Source of the DNA: Thermogemmatispora tikiterensis | GTDB lineage: Bacteria; Chloroflexota; Ktedonobacteria; Ktedonobacterales; Ktedonobacteraceae | Direction of reading: 5' to 3' | Assembly (NCBI RefSeq): GCF_003268475.1 | Contig: NZ_MCIF01000002.1 | Location: 2,639,312-2,703,311, forward strand | Length of the DNA stretch: 64,000 nucleotides | Part shown: one piece after another, positions 8,664 through 18,221 of the stretch | How positions within the stretch are numbered: the first letter of the stretch is position 1 | Layout of the letters: every line of letters starts with the position of its first letter | Position numbers and translations under genes: made by a program | Notes under the pieces: generated by a model | Databases searched by the model: none | What the model was told of the DNA's origin: nothing | What the model saw: only the letters and a program-made list of their open reading frames with translations

Positions 8664-10121
8664 TTAACACTCCTCTTCTGCAAAGCAGGCCAGCAGTTGT
8701 GCACGCAATGCCTCGCCATCTAGCTCACGCAGATGCTTCTCTAGAACGGCGACTTGCTGACCACGCTGCTCCTCCAGCACGGCCAGCAGCCACAGGAGCG
8801 CCGGTCGATCGTCAGTCTCAGCTTCTGTCAGCAGTGCCTGCAGGTTCAGCAACAGGACGTCGCTGTCGCGCACAGTGCCGAGGAGAGCTGCAGTTTTTTT
8901 GAGGCGGCGATAGAGCTTCTTGAAGGCCACTGGCTCTAGATAGCCTTGATAGGCGTCAAGAGCCGCCCGCAGACGCCGCGAGGCCACGCGCATCTTATGG
9001 ATCGCTTCCTCATCAGCTTCCTTTAAGAGGAGACGACGCCAGGAGAGCATTTTCTCCAGGCGCTCAGTAAGTAGGCGCCGACCATAGGCAAGAAAACTGT
9101 CTGGGCTGGCCCCCTCGGTCACTTGCTGCTGGTCCAGGGTCCGATCCTGATCACCGACAGCTCCCTGCCTCTCAACCTCGTGCAGCCAAGCTGGCCCGTA
9201 GCGCTCATAGGCTAGCAAAGCCCCCTCGCGAATGCCGTGGGGACTAATCAGTAGCTGATCCAACCCCAGACGCGCCAGCAGGGAGCGCAAGATGAGGGCA
9301 CCGGCAGGGAGAATGCGGGCCCGTTTATAAGGCTGGCTGTAGCGTTCGGCGATCTCGCTCGCCGAGAGGGCCGCCAGCAGTCCCTCGCATTGCGCTAAGT
9401 CATCGCCGCTCAGGGAGCGCTGGTGAGACGGCAGACCAAAGGCCCGTTCAGCCAGCAGCCAAAGCGAATTGGCGCTCCCACCAGTGGCAACCAGCACGGG
9501 CGGGTAGTATGGGATGGAGAGCGCCTGCAGGTAATCGCGCAGAAAGGCTCGCGCGGTCGCACGTTCCTGACGGGTCGGAGGATCGGAGGTCAGATAGCGA
9601 TCCAGCAGCCAGCCTGAGCCAATGGGCAGGGAGCAACGCCAGGTAATGCGCCCGTCGTGGGCAGTGACCAGCTCGGTGCTTCCTCCGCCAAGATCAACAA
9701 CCCCGAGGTCAAGAGGAGCTCGCCCTGTGTGATAGAGTTCATAGGTGGCCCCATAGAAGGTCAGCACAGCCTCGGCTTCGCCACTGATGAGGGCCACCGG
9801 GAGCGCTACTTGCTGCTCAATTCGTTCGAGGAAATTCTCTCGGTTGCTGGCCCGGCGAATGGCCTCGGTGGCAATCAGAAGGATGGTTTCCGCTCCCAGG
9901 CGGCGAGCAAGGGCGACGTAGTGCGCAATGACCGCTAAGGCCTGTTCTATCTTTTCCTCAGAGATGGCGCCGCTGGCGTTAACGCTCTCCCCAAGACGCG
10001 TCAGGTCAAGCTCATCGGCAAGAATGTCCAGACGATCAGGCCAGCAACGGGCAACGACGAGGTGAATCGTGTTGCTCCCGATGTCGATGGCCGCTCGAAT
10101 TGGCCGCGACTCTGCTCCCAT
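8664..10121 (-). CDS. Ppx/GppA phosphatase fused to a CHAD domain
   Basis: The N-terminal ~310 residues are a Ppx/GppA-type ASKHA phosphatase: IRAAIDIGSNTIHLVVA (phosphate-1 loop), ATEAIRRASNRENFL, LGVVDLGGGSTELV (phosphate-2 loop) and VATGGSANSL. This family hydrolyses polyphosphate or pppGpp. The C-terminal ~150 residues are a CHAD segment (IHKMRVASRRLRAALDAY). I chose ATG 10121 because the protein homology begins there; an in-frame start at 10262 would add 47 low-complexity residues. The fusion joins a polyphosphatase to a polyphosphate-binding domain, and the HD part that normally follows Ppx is encoded separately at 7325-7966. Confidence 0.88.
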   Translation of the reverse strand: MGAESRPIRAAIDIGSNTIHLVVARCWPDRLDILADELDLTRLGESVNASGAISEEKIEQALAVIAHYVALARRLGAETILLIATEAIRRASNRENFLERIEQQVALPVALISGEAEAVLTFYGATYELYHTGRAPLDLGVVDLGGGSTELVTAHDGRITWRCSLPIGSGWLLDRYLTSDPPTRQERATARAFLRDYLQALSIPYYPPVLVATGGSANSLWLLAERAFGLPSHQRSLSGDDLAQCEGLLAALSASEIAERYSQPYKRARILPAGALILRSLLARLGLDQLLISPHGIREGALLAYERYGPAWLHEVERQGAVGDQDRTLDQQQVTEGASPDSFLAYGRRLLTERLEKMLSWRRLLLKEADEEAIHKMRVASRRLRAALDAYQGYLEPVAFKKLYRRLKKTAALLGTVRDSDVLLLNLQALLTEAETDDRPALLWLLAVLEEQRGQQVAVLEKHLRELDGEALRAQLLACFAEEEC

Positions 10122-10356
10122 AGATGCTTGTCTCGCTCTCTCTGCAGGACCTGCTTTTTCTGTCTGACAGCACGGTCTCCTCGAGGCCACCAGATTCGCC
10201 AGCTCCTTCGCGCTGCGCTGGCCGCTGGCAGAACCCAGGCCACCTCTCAGGCAAACCGACAATTGGCCGCTTTTGTCTCATTATAGCATGCTTGCCCGCG
10301 AGCCGGAGAAGAGGACCGGGATAAGCAGCCAATTGAAAAATTCTTCGGGAAACCCC

Positions 10357-10385
10357 TTGACAGAAAGCCCGAGTTGGAGTAATAT
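10357..10385 (+). promoter_or_regulatory. Promoter of the tRNA-Leu gene
   Basis: TTGACA (10357-10362), 17-bp spacer, TAATAT (10380-10385). It is a near-perfect sigma-70 promoter placed about 60 bp before the tRNA. Confidence 0.8.
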
Positions 10386-10445
10386 AGCGTCACGGAACCG
10401 AAAGCCCCGCCGCTCAGGCAGATAGGCAGCGGGTCCCAGGCACGA

Positions 10446-10531
10446 GCCGAAGTGGTGAAACTGGTAGACACGCAACGTTCAGGGCGTTGTGCCTTACCAC
10501 GGGCGTGTGGGTTCGAATCCCACCTTCGGCA
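10446..10531 (+). tRNA. tRNA-Leu (anticodon CAG)
   Basis: An 86-nt class II tRNA. The acceptor stem GCCGAAG pairs with CTTCGGC (10524-10530), with discriminator A at 10531. The anticodon arm is CAACG-TTCAGGG-CGTTG, giving anticodon CAG. It has a long variable arm typical of tRNA-Leu and a T-arm GTGGG-TTCGAAT-CCCAC. The 3' CCA is not encoded. It reads leucine codon CUG. Confidence 0.96.
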
Positions 10532-10540
10532 CCCTTCTTG

Positions 10541-10598
10541 AGCTGCCGTATGTGAGCAGGCTGAACAGGCCCGTTCACATACGGCAGCTTCTTTTTTT
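10541..10598 (+). terminator. Rho-independent terminator of tRNA-Leu
   Basis: A 15-bp perfect stem, AGCTGCCGTATGTGA (10541-10555) with its complement at 10575-10589, is followed by TCTTTTTTT. A textbook intrinsic terminator starting 10 bp after the tRNA. Confidence 0.93.
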
Positions 10599-10733
10599 CC
10601 GCTGGCTGGCCATACCAGGCTTCTCCCGCCGATGGCCTGGCCATCCCCCAGAGCTAGCGGCCACCACCCTTTCTCTTCTACCCACGGCACTCGCTACCAG
10701 CGCTTGGGGCAGGAAGGTCAGCATTCAACGTGC

Positions 10734-11354
10734 TTAGTGCAGCTCCTCAAGATAGCTTGTGACGAGAGCCTGGAGGTCACCCTCCGCTCCCTCATCAAGC
10801 CATCGTTCCAGCGCAACTCGCAGGGCAACCACATGGGTCGCCACCAACAGGCGAAGCTGGCCATACTCACGCGCCCCTCCCGCGCGTTCCTGGAGGAGAT
10901 CACAGAAAGCCGTTTCGGCTTCCAAAAGGGCATAGAGGTAGAATGCAGCCACCGATGGAATCTGGCGGGCGATCTGATAGCGAAGCAGGAAACTGTGGCG
11001 CTGTTGCTGGTAGAGATGAGCAATGTGCAACATGGCAGCTCTTAGCGCCATGCTCGTCGCCTCATCCTCTGACTGCCCCTTCGGCAGGGTACGCAGATAC
11101 TCTAGCCCGGCCCGCATGACCGCTCGCGTTGGCCCCAGCAAGACTTCTTCCTTGGATGGGAAGTAGCGGAAGAAGGTACGCGGCGAGATCATCACCGCTT
11201 CGGCAATATCTTGAATTGAGGTCTGCTCGTAGCCGCGCTGTAGAAAGAGCTTGAGTGCGGCTTGTTCAATGGCTTCCTGAAGGAGGCGCTTCTTGCGCTC
11301 GCGTAGGCCAGGCCGTCCGGCCTGATCCTGCTCTGAGATCGCCGTGTCACTCAT
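10734..11354 (-). CDS. TetR-family transcriptional regulator
   Basis: A 206-aa DNA-binding regulator. The N-terminal helix-turn-helix is clear: AIEQAALKLFLQRGYEQTSIQDIAEAVMISPRTFFRYFPSKEEVL (about residues 28-72). The C-terminal ~120 residues form the variable ligand-binding and dimer domain. It is divergent from an SDR oxidoreductase gene with 209 bp between them, and an inverted repeat sits in that region over a promoter, so it probably represses itself and the SDR. The inducer is unknown. Confidence 0.93.
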   Translation of the reverse strand: MSDTAISEQDQAGRPGLRERKKRLLQEAIEQAALKLFLQRGYEQTSIQDIAEAVMISPRTFFRYFPSKEEVLLGPTRAVMRAGLEYLRTLPKGQSEDEATSMALRAAMLHIAHLYQQQRHSFLLRYQIARQIPSVAAFYLYALLEAETAFCDLLQERAGGAREYGQLRLLVATHVVALRVALERWLDEGAEGDLQALVTSYLEELH

Positions 11355-11370
11355 TCCTTTTTGTCTTTCA

Positions 11371-11400
11371 TTGACTTTTGTCAGTTAGTGACATTATAAT
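11371..11400 (+). promoter_or_regulatory. SDR-side promoter with TetR-type operator
   Basis: TTGACT (11371-11376), 18-bp spacer, TATAAT (11395-11400) on the plus strand. The spacer holds the inverted repeat TGTCA-GTTAG-TGACA (11379-11393), the size and position expected for a TetR operator. It lies 25 bp from the regulator's start codon, so binding would also affect tetR. Confidence 0.6.
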
Positions 11401-11563
11401 GCGAACAAGCGGCGTTGACAACCAGCCCACACGTGCACTGACGCCGCAGCTCTGGCCGTCAAGCGCCGCCTGGATCTGGCAACGAGCAGGGATGACTCAG
11501 CGTTTCTCTTCTAGTTTCCAGCTTCTGATGTCTCCAGCTTAGCAGAGAAGGAGTAAGCAAGAG

Positions 11564-12331
11564 ATGATGCGCTTCGAGCAACAGGTCGCCGTGGTGACAG
11601 GAGCCGCGTCGGGCATCGGTCGCGCACTGGTGCAGCGCCTGAGTAGCGAAGGGGCTGCGGTGGTCGCCGTCGATATTGTCGAGGAGCCGTTGCAGGCACT
11701 GGTGACGGAATTGCAAGGACAGGGGGCAAAGCTCTGCGCCTGCTGCGCCGATGTGGCCTCGGAGAGCGGCGTTGAGGCCATGCTGACGACGGCCACTTCG
11801 ACCTATGGACGGCTTGATATCCTGTGCAATAATGCGGGCATCATGGATCTGATGACGCCCGCCGCCGAGGTTCCCCTAGAGTTATGGGAGCGCGTGCTCG
11901 CAGTGAACCTCTACGGTCCCTTCCTGGCTTGCCGCCGGGCCATTCCGATTTTTCTAGAGCAGGGCAGCGGTACGATCGTTAATACGGCCTCCGAGGCTGG
12001 CCTGCGCGGCGGCGCTGCTGGCACCCCTTATACGGTCTCCAAGCACGGCCTGATCGGCCTGACTCGCAGCATTGCTTTCCACTACGGCGAGCGTGGCATT
12101 CGCTGTAATGCCGTCTGTCCGGGAGCGGTGGCGACAGCTATTGGCCTGGGACAGGGTACGCCAAGCCAGTCTGGCCTGGAGCGCGTTGGGGCCTTCATTC
12201 ACGCCAGTGCCCCCTCGCGGGTAGCCTCGCCTGACGAGATCGCTGCGGCCATCGCTTTTCTGGCCTCCAAAGAAGCAAGCTACATTAATGGGGCCATTCT
12301 GCCCGTTGACGGGGGCTGGCTGGCAGCCTGA
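11564..12331 (+). CDS. Short-chain dehydrogenase/reductase (SDR)
   Basis: Classical SDR of 255 aa. It has the cofactor motif VTGAASGIGRAL (about residue 10), NNAG (about 90), a catalytic Ser region (NTASEAG) and the catalytic YTVSKHG (Tyr and Lys at about 156-160). The C-terminal substrate loop and SYINGAILPVDGG end are typical of 3-oxoacyl-ACP reductase-like SDRs. Asp at the end of the second strand (VVAVDIVEE) suggests NAD(H) preference; this is inference. ATG 11564 has GAGAAGGAG upstream. It is probably controlled by the divergent TetR regulator. Confidence 0.9.
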   Translation: MMRFEQQVAVVTGAASGIGRALVQRLSSEGAAVVAVDIVEEPLQALVTELQGQGAKLCACCADVASESGVEAMLTTATSTYGRLDILCNNAGIMDLMTPAAEVPLELWERVLAVNLYGPFLACRRAIPIFLEQGSGTIVNTASEAGLRGGAAGTPYTVSKHGLIGLTRSIAFHYGERGIRCNAVCPGAVATAIGLGQGTPSQSGLERVGAFIHASAPSRVASPDEIAAAIAFLASKEASYINGAILPVDGGWLAA

Positions 12332-12527
12332 GTTATTCCTGCTTGAGGAGCGGTCGGAGCCTGGCAGCGCTGCGGCCTCGGCTGTTCCTCTTCCCTCTTG
12401 TTCTCTCTCACTCATACACCGCACTCAGCCGGCCAGGGAAGCCCGCTGCCGGCCATCGAGCGGGCCAGGTCGGCAGAACCACTATGGTATGATTCTCTTA
12501 GCAGAAGACTGAGCGCTTCTGATTGGA

Positions 12528-12621
12528 CCTGGGGGAGCTCGGGCAACCGGGCTGAGAGGGCCTCTGTAAGCGGGGCCGACCCCTCGAACCTGACCCGGGT
12601 AATACCGGCGGAGGGAAGGGT
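12528..12621 (+). promoter_or_regulatory. TPP riboswitch (THI element) before thiC
   Basis: Conserved TPP aptamer strings are present in order: GGGGGAGC, GGGCTGAGAGGG, ACCCCTCGAACCTGACC, GGGTAATACCGGCGGAGGGA. It lies about 70 nt before thiC. The sequence between (12640-12692) has a small hairpin GGTCA/TGACC right beside the Shine-Dalgarno GGAGGTGG, and no T-tract, so translational rather than terminator-type control is inferred. The stretch 12332-12527 has no gene; a weak -10 (TATGAT, 12488-12493) is seen. Confidence 0.93.
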
Positions 12622-12692
12622 CCGTCTGGCTGCCCAACCCGCTGCCGGTTCCCCTTCAGGTCAGTCCCAGATCATGACCGGAGGTGGAACAA

Positions 12693-14030
12693 GTGCCAAC
12701 TCAGCTTGAGCAGGCCCGTCAGGGCCAGATTACAGAGGCGATGGCCTACGTGGCCCAAGCCGAAGGTCTCCCCGTTGAAGCGATTCGCGAAAAGGTGGCT
12801 GCCGGTCTGGCGGTTATTCCCGCTAATCCTCACCATCGCACACTCTCCCACTTCACTGCCATCGGCCAGGGCCTCCTGGTAAAAGTCAACGCCAATCTTG
12901 GTACCTCCTACGACTATGTCAATGTAGAAGAGGAGCGTCACAAGCTGGCCCTGGCACAGCAAGCAGGAGCTGATGCCGTCATGGATCTCTCGACCGGTGG
13001 CGACATCGCTGCCATTCGCCAGACGCTGCTAGCGTCCTGTGTGGTTCCTCTGGGCACAGTGCCCATCTATGAGGCCGAGTTTCAGGCGGTGCGCGAGAAG
13101 GGTTCTTTTCTCAAGATGAGCGCCGATGAGCTGTTTGAGACGATTGAACAGCACGGTAAGGCCGGCGTCGATTTTATTACTGTGCATTGTGGGGTGACGC
13201 GTCAGAATCTGGAGCATTACCGGCAGGCGGAGCGCGTGACAGGGATTGTCTCACGCGGCGGTGGCCTGCTCGCGGCCTGGATGCTGGAGAACGGGGCGGA
13301 GAATCCGCTCTACGAGCATTTCGATTGGCTGCTGGAGATTGCCCGCCAGTACGATATGACGCTGAGCCTGGGGGATGGTCTTCGTCCTGGGTCGCTGGCC
13401 GATGATCTCGACGGCGCGCAGGTAGGCGAGCTGATCATCCTGGGAGAGCTAGTCGAACGGGCGCGGCGCGCAGGTGTGCAGGTGATGGTCGAGGGACCGG
13501 GCCATGTGCCGTTGAACGAAGTGCAGACCAATGTCCAGCTGCAGAAGAAGCTCTGTCGGGGCGCACCCTTCTACATCCTGGGCATGCTGCCCGTTGATAC
13601 CGCTGCTGGCTTCGACCATATCGCCGGAGCAATCGGTGGGGCCTTGGCCGGCATGCATGGGGCCGATATGCTCTGCTATTTGACGCCGGCGGAGCACCTG
13701 GGCCTGCCTAACCCGCGCCAGGTCTACGAGGGAGTGGTGGCTTTCAAAATCGCCGCCCACGCCGCTGATGTAGCTCGCGGCCATCCCCAGGCCCTGGCTC
13801 GCAACCGCCAGATGTCGGAGGCTCGCTATCGCCTCGACTGGGATACTCAATTTCAATTGGCGCTCTATCCCGAAGAGGCACGGCGCATCTTCGCCGAGCG
13901 CGCTTCTAAGACGCGGGCCTGCTCAATGTGTGGGCCATTCTGCCCGATGAATCTTGTTGAGCATGTGCTGCGTCGCCAGCAACGGGACGGTAGTCCACAT
14001 CCACAGACGGCGGAGCAGCTGGCCCGCTGA
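12693..14030 (+). CDS. thiC: Phosphomethylpyrimidine synthase ThiC
   Basis: ThiC is a radical-SAM [4Fe-4S] enzyme that turns aminoimidazole ribotide into the pyrimidine half of thiamine. I chose GTG 12693, six bases after GGAGGTGG; a GTG at 12684 would lie inside that ribosome site. The C-terminal cluster motif CSMCGPFCPM (CX2CX4C) is intact. FITVHCGVTRQNLEHY, LSLGDGLRPG and EGPGHVPLNEVQ are strong ThiC signatures. The length of 445 aa matches the short ThiC form. The TPP riboswitch upstream gives feedback control. No other thi gene is in the window. Confidence 0.97.
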   Translation: MPTQLEQARQGQITEAMAYVAQAEGLPVEAIREKVAAGLAVIPANPHHRTLSHFTAIGQGLLVKVNANLGTSYDYVNVEEERHKLALAQQAGADAVMDLSTGGDIAAIRQTLLASCVVPLGTVPIYEAEFQAVREKGSFLKMSADELFETIEQHGKAGVDFITVHCGVTRQNLEHYRQAERVTGIVSRGGGLLAAWMLENGAENPLYEHFDWLLEIARQYDMTLSLGDGLRPGSLADDLDGAQVGELIILGELVERARRAGVQVMVEGPGHVPLNEVQTNVQLQKKLCRGAPFYILGMLPVDTAAGFDHIAGAIGGALAGMHGADMLCYLTPAEHLGLPNPRQVYEGVVAFKIAAHAADVARGHPQALARNRQMSEARYRLDWDTQFQLALYPEEARRIFAERASKTRACSMCGPFCPMNLVEHVLRRQQRDGSPHPQTAEQLAR

Positions 14031-14107
14031 GGGGTTACATCTGCTGAGCCGCTGCGGTCCCCATTGGAGGCAGATCCTGCTGCCTCCTGCTGCGCTTGAA
14101 ACTACAG

Positions 14108-14157
14108 GGGAGCGGCTCAAGAGAAGCACAACAACATCGCTTCCTTGAGTCGCTCCC
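14108..14157. terminator. Long hairpin between convergent thiC and phosphoketolase genes
   Basis: GGGAGCGGCTCAAG (14108-14121) pairs with CTTGAGTCGCTCCC (14144-14157) with one G-T, and GAAGC pairs with GCTTC inside it. There is no clean T-tract on either strand. It sits between two convergent genes, where a bidirectional terminator is expected. A second long-range pairing (TGAGCCGCT 14045-14053 with 14111-14119) is also possible. Confidence 0.55.
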
Positions 14158-14166
14158 GTTCAGAGT

Positions 14167-16542
14167 TCAATCCGTCCAGGTCCAGTCGCGTATCTCAGGC
14201 ATATCCTCCAGGTGCTCGCGGATATAGCGATGGTGTTCACGCAGCTGCTCCTCGCATTCGCGCACGAGCGGCGCTGTGAGATGGCGCAGGCGCGGCGCGT
14301 GCTCCATCGCCAGCAGGCAGAGATGGTAGCGGCTGACTTCGTTGAGGACGACCATATCAAAGGGTGTGGTCGTGGTTCCCTGCTCGTTGTAGCCACGGAC
14401 GTGAAAGCGGGCCGGATTGGGGCGTCCGTGTACGAGCTGATGGACAGCGCGCTGATAGCCGTGAAAGGCGAAGATGACAGGTTTCTCCTCAGTGAAGTGG
14501 GCGACAAAGGTTGCGCGGTCGAGGCCGTGCGGATGCAGTTCTGGAGGATAGAGCGTCATCAGATCGACGACATTGACGACACGTACCTTGAGCTGCGGGA
14601 GCCGGCGACGAAGCCACCAGGCGGCGGCCACGGTCTCCATTGTCATGACGTCCCCGGCGCAGGCAAGCACGACATCCGGTTCGCCATCTTCCGCGTTGCC
14701 AGCCCAGGACCAGATCGAGAGGCCGCGCCGGCAGTGCTCGATGGCCTCGGCCATGCTGAGATACTGCAGATGCGGCTGCTTGTCGACCACGATCAGGTTG
14801 ATGTAGTCACGGCTGCGCAGGCAGTGATCAGCGACTGAGAGCAGACAGTTGGCATCGGGTGGCAGGTAGATGCGGGCAATGCTACCGCGACGTGAGAGCA
14901 GGGTATCGATAAGGCCCGGGCCTTGATGGGAGAAGCCGTTATGATCGTTGCGCCAGCAGGTGGAGGTCAACAGCAGGTTGAGCGAGGCGATCGGCGCCCG
15001 CCAGGCGAGGGCGCGCGCGCCTTCGAGCCATTTAGAATATTGGATGATCATGGAGTCGGCAATCATGGCGAAGGCTTCGTAGGTGGCAAACAGGCCATGC
15101 CTGCCGGTCAGGAGATAGCCCTCTAGCCAGCCCTCGCAGAGATGCTCGCTGAGCACCTCCATGACGCGCCCATCCGGCGAGAGATGGTCATCGCTGGGCA
15201 GAATGCGTTCCAAAAAGGTCCGATTCTGGACGGAGAAGACGTCGCCGAGCCGATTGGAGTTGGTTTCGTCGGGACAGAAGTAGCGAAAGTTGGCCTGCTC
15301 GGCGTTCTCTTTGAAGATGTCGCGGAGAAAGACCCCTAGCGGGCGCGTATTGCTATAGTAGCTGGTAGCCGGTTTGGAGACGTCGACTGCGTAGGAGCGG
15401 AAATCTGGCAGACGCAGGTCAACGAGCAGCTTGCCGCCGTTGGCATGAGGATTGGCGCCCATGCGGCGCTCACCTTGCGGGGCCAGAGCCGCCAATGCGG
15501 GGTGGAGGCGTCTGCTTTCGTCAAACAGCTCTTCGGGGTGATAGCTGCGTAACCAGTCCTCCAGTAGCTTGAGATGGGCCGGATTCGTTCGTACTCCCTC
15601 CAGAGGGACCTGATGGGCCCGAAAGGTCCCTTCGATGGGTACCCCATCGACTGCTTTGGGACCGGTCCAGCCCTTGGGTGTACGGAGGACGATGAGCGGC
15701 CAACGCGGTACGCCACTGAGACCCTGGGTCCGGGCCTGCTGCTGGTAGCCGCGGATCTCGTGATAGCAGCGGTCAAGCGTGTCGGCCAGGCTACGATGCA
15801 CTGCAAGCGGATCGTCCCCCTCGACAAAGTAGACGTGGTACCCATGCCCCGAGAAGAGCTGTTCAATCCGCTCGTCGCTGGTGCGACCCAGAACCGTCGG
15901 ACCGGAGATCTTGTACTCGTTGAGATGGAGAATAGGAAGCACGGCTCCGTCACGGACGGGATTGAGGAATTTGATGCTTTTCCAGGAGCCTTCCAGGGGA
16001 CCGGTCTCGGCTTCGCCATCGCCGACAACGGCAGCTACGATGAGATCGGGATTGTCGAAGGCAGCGCCAAAGGCATGAGCCAGCACATAGCCCAACTCGC
16101 CCCCTTCGTGGATGGAGCCAGGAATGGGAACGCCGACATGACTGGGCACACCGCCAGGAGTAGAGAACTGGCGAAAGAGGCGACGCAGCCCCTGCTCGTC
16201 CTGGCTCACTTCCGGGTAGATCTCTGAATAGGTCCCTTCAAGGTAGACGTTGGCAATCACCGCCGGACCACCATGCCCGGGTCCTGCCAGAAAGATCATA
16301 TCGACGTCATAGTCTTTGATCAGGCGATTGAGATGAACGTAGATGAGATTCAGACCAGGTGAGGTGCCCCAATGTCCCAACAACCGAGGCTTGATATGCT
16401 CGGGCCGCAGTGGCTCCTTGAGCAAGGGATTTTCCTGGAGGTAGATCTGCCCTACAGTCAGGTAGTTGGCGGCACACCAATACTTATGCATCAATTCTAG
16501 CTGCTGCTGGCTGAGTGTACGCGCTCCGGCAGCGGTCGACAT
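14167..16542 (-). CDS. xfp: Phosphoketolase (xylulose-5-P/fructose-6-P)
   Basis: Thiamine-diphosphate enzyme of 791 aa, which splits xylulose-5-phosphate (and often fructose-6-phosphate) into acetyl phosphate and a smaller sugar phosphate. Typical segments are [30 protein letters not shown] ([15 protein letters not shown]), [21 protein letters not shown] (ThDP-binding GDG), [35 protein letters not shown] and [13 protein letters not shown]. Length matches the family (~790-830). The ATG at 16542 has GAGGAGGG upstream. No acetate kinase or transketolase is adjacent. Its need for ThDP and its position beside thiC may be coincidence. Confidence 0.96.
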   Translation of the reverse strand: MSTAAGARTLSQQQLELMHKYWCAANYLTVGQIYLQENPLLKEPLRPEHIKPRLLGHWGTSPGLNLIYVHLNRLIKDYDVDMIFLAGPGHGGPAVIANVYLEGTYSEIYPEVSQDEQGLRRLFRQFSTPGGVPSHVGVPIPGSIHEGGELGYVLAHAFGAAFDNPDLIVAAVVGDGEAETGPLEGSWKSIKFLNPVRDGAVLPILHLNEYKISGPTVLGRTSDERIEQLFSGHGYHVYFVEGDDPLAVHRSLADTLDRCYHEIRGYQQQARTQGLSGVPRWPLIVLRTPKGWTGPKAVDGVPIEGTFRAHQVPLEGVRTNPAHLKLLEDWLRSYHPEELFDESRRLHPALAALAPQGERRMGANPHANGGKLLVDLRLPDFRSYAVDVSKPATSYYSNTRPLGVFLRDIFKENAEQANFRYFCPDETNSNRLGDVFSVQNRTFLERILPSDDHLSPDGRVMEVLSEHLCEGWLEGYLLTGRHGLFATYEAFAMIADSMIIQYSKWLEGARALAWRAPIASLNLLLTSTCWRNDHNGFSHQGPGLIDTLLSRRGSIARIYLPPDANCLLSVADHCLRSRDYINLIVVDKQPHLQYLSMAEAIEHCRRGLSIWSWAGNAEDGEPDVVLACAGDVMTMETVAAAWWLRRRLPQLKVRVVNVVDLMTLYPPELHPHGLDRATFVAHFTEEKPVIFAFHGYQRAVHQLVHGRPNPARFHVRGYNEQGTTTTPFDMVVLNEVSRYHLCLLAMEHAPRLRHLTAPLVRECEEQLREHHRYIREHLEDMPEIRDWTWTD

Positions 16543-16858
16543 GCTTCCCTCCTCTGTTCAGCGACAAACAAGGCAAGAATACCCACTTGACAATTAACAG
16601 TTACTCTAGCAGCTTTTGCAGCGATCCTCGCTCAAGGTCACAGCCGTAGTCATCTTCGGACATAGCCAGTGAGCATCGCTCGTTTTCTTTTTGAGCATAG
16701 CAAGGGCATCTCACAGCCTGCTCACAGCTATCCTGCTCACTCTCACAAAAACGGCCCAATGCCATACAACCAGTAGCAGAGGTACAGTGGCAACAGTCAT
16801 CCCCGCTCTGTCACAGGTACGATTGGGCCACGCAAAAGGTGTCGCTGCAGTCCGTCCG
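16543..16858. other. Intergenic region upstream of phosphoketolase, no gene seen
   Basis: 316 bp between the phosphoketolase start and the stop of the next minus-strand gene. It must hold the phosphoketolase promoter, but only a weak -10 (TATTCT on the minus strand) is visible. A short open frame on the plus strand has no homology I recognise. Confidence 0.5.
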
Positions 16859-17224
16859 CTAGACCGTGTTTTGTCCCCAGAGCGAGAGAGCGAGGCGATT
16901 AAGCAGGAAGAGCGCGACTAGCGCGATAGCGAGTAGATAGAATTGCCGATCCCACAGAGCCAGCGCAGCCAGGCTGAACAGGGCCAGCTCGATCAGTAGC
17001 CGCCAGGGATCAACCAAACGGTGACGCGCCTTGGGGGCCACGAGTAGGCCCCAGACAAGCATTGCGAGCAGGGGCAGAGCCAGCCCCAGGAAGAATCTGA
17101 GCGTGAGCGCCAGACTGGTGCTTGCTCCCCAGTAACCCAATGTCAGGATCAAGGCTACTTCCAGCAGGAAGCGCAGAGCGCGATTTAACTCTTTGAGCAT
17201 GACAACGGTGACAATCTCTCCCAT
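16859..17224 (-). CDS. DUF2568/YrdB-like small membrane protein
   Basis: A 121-aa protein with four predicted helices. It begins with MLKELNRALRFLLEVALILTLGYWG, then WGLLVAPKARHRLVDPWRLLIELALF. These two blocks match the YrdB/DUF2568 pattern, a family without known function. I chose ATG 17224; ATG 17200 (MLKELN) is an alternative that starts right at the conserved region. The upstream in-frame extension to 17389 overlaps the MBL gene and looks non-coding. It follows the MBL gene by 43 bp and is probably co-transcribed with it. Confidence 0.75.
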   Translation of the reverse strand: MGEIVTVVMLKELNRALRFLLEVALILTLGYWGASTSLALTLRFFLGLALPLLAMLVWGLLVAPKARHRLVDPWRLLIELALFSLAALALWDRQFYLLAIALVALFLLNRLALSLWGQNTV

Positions 17225-17267
17225 TTCTGCCCCTGCTCTGGCACACGAGGAGAGAGAAGAGGGAACA

Positions 17268-18221
17268 TCAGGCAAAGTGCAGCGTGGTACCCACGCTGGT
17301 CTGGACATAGGCCGCGGGCAAGGCGCGAGCCAGCTCATGAGTTGCGCGCCAGCCGGTACAGTGCCCAGGCACAATGACACTGGGGCCAATTGCCTGCAGC
17401 TCGGCGATGGTGCGCGGGATGATCGGCTCGAAGACGGCTCCGCTCAGGTGGAGGCCGCCCACAAAGGCATAGACGGTCTCGATGCCGGTGAGCCGGCGCG
17501 CATGCTGCAGAATATTGATGACGCCGGCGTGGCTGCAACTGGAGAGCACTACCAGGCCGCGGTTTTTGAGATGGCAGACGATAGCTTGATCATCCCAGAC
17601 CCAGATATCGGGCTCCCAGCCGTGTTCTGTGCGCGCCTGTTGCAGGGGAAAACCCTTTTCGAAATCGGTGATGCGCTCAACCTGGCCGGTGACCAGCACC
17701 GTGTCATCGAGGAGCAATGAAGGACCTCGTTCTTCGATGATAGTGACGCCTTCGCGATCGAGATCGGCCTGGCTCGGTGGGGGCATATGGATTTCGGTGC
17801 CGGTTGGAAAGACGATGCGCCGGTAGCGCCAGGCATCGGGATGGAGTAAGAGCGGTAGGCCACGCTTTCCCAGGTGGCGTACGACGCCCTCTAACCCACC
17901 GTGATGGTCGGCATGGCCGTGAGAGAGGACGATGGCCCGTAGATCAGCGGGACGCACCCCCAACACATCCATGTTGTGCAAGAGGGTGTTGCGCCCAAGC
18001 CCAGCGTCGTAGAGCAGAGAAGCGCGCCGCCCGTTGCTCGCCACTGTGAGCAGCAGGGCATAGCCGTGCTCGGCAATGAGCTGCTCGCGCTCGGTCCAGT
18101 TTACGGCCAGGGGGGCCCGCTGAACCATTTCGTTGCCGGGCAGCAGGACATCGACACTGTTATCAACGAGAATCGTGACGTCGATCGTGTCGACTGGGGA
18201 TAGCGTCACCTGTTCGCTCAT
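17268..18221 (-). CDS. MBL-fold metallo-hydrolase
   Basis: A 317-aa metallo-beta-lactamase-fold protein. The metal motif is SHGHADHHGGLEG (HxHxDH) at about residues 100-112. Later ligands are likely in SSCSHAGVINIL and VPGHCTGW. The domain order and IVLSHGHADHHGG style resemble the group annotated as 7,8-dihydropterin-6-yl-methyl-beta-ribofuranosylaminobenzene-phosphate synthase-like hydrolases, but the true substrate is not inferable. ATG 18221 follows AAAGGAGC at good spacing. The longer in-frame start at 18254 lacks a ribosome site. Confidence 0.85.
   Translation of the reverse strand: MSEQVTLSPVDTIDVTILVDNSVDVLLPGNEMVQRAPLAVNWTEREQLIAEHGYALLLTVASNGRRASLLYDAGLGRNTLLHNMDVLGVRPADLRAIVLSHGHADHHGGLEGVVRHLGKRGLPLLLHPDAWRYRRIVFPTGTEIHMPPPSQADLDREGVTIIEERGPSLLLDDTVLVTGQVERITDFEKGFPLQQARTEHGWEPDIWVWDDQAIVCHLKNRGLVVLSSCSHAGVINILQHARRLTGIETVYAFVGGLHLSGAVFEPIIPRTIAELQAIGPSVIVPGHCTGWRATHELARALPAAYVQTSVGTTLHFA

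Noticed and set aside
10122..10262. Upstream in-frame extension of the Ppx-CHAD gene
   Set aside because: The extra 47 residues are low-complexity and outside the Ppx family; ATG 10121 fits the family start.
16691..16921. Short plus-strand open frame upstream of phosphoketolase
   Set aside because: It overlaps the end of the DUF2568-like gene in antisense, with no ribosome site or recognisable protein features.
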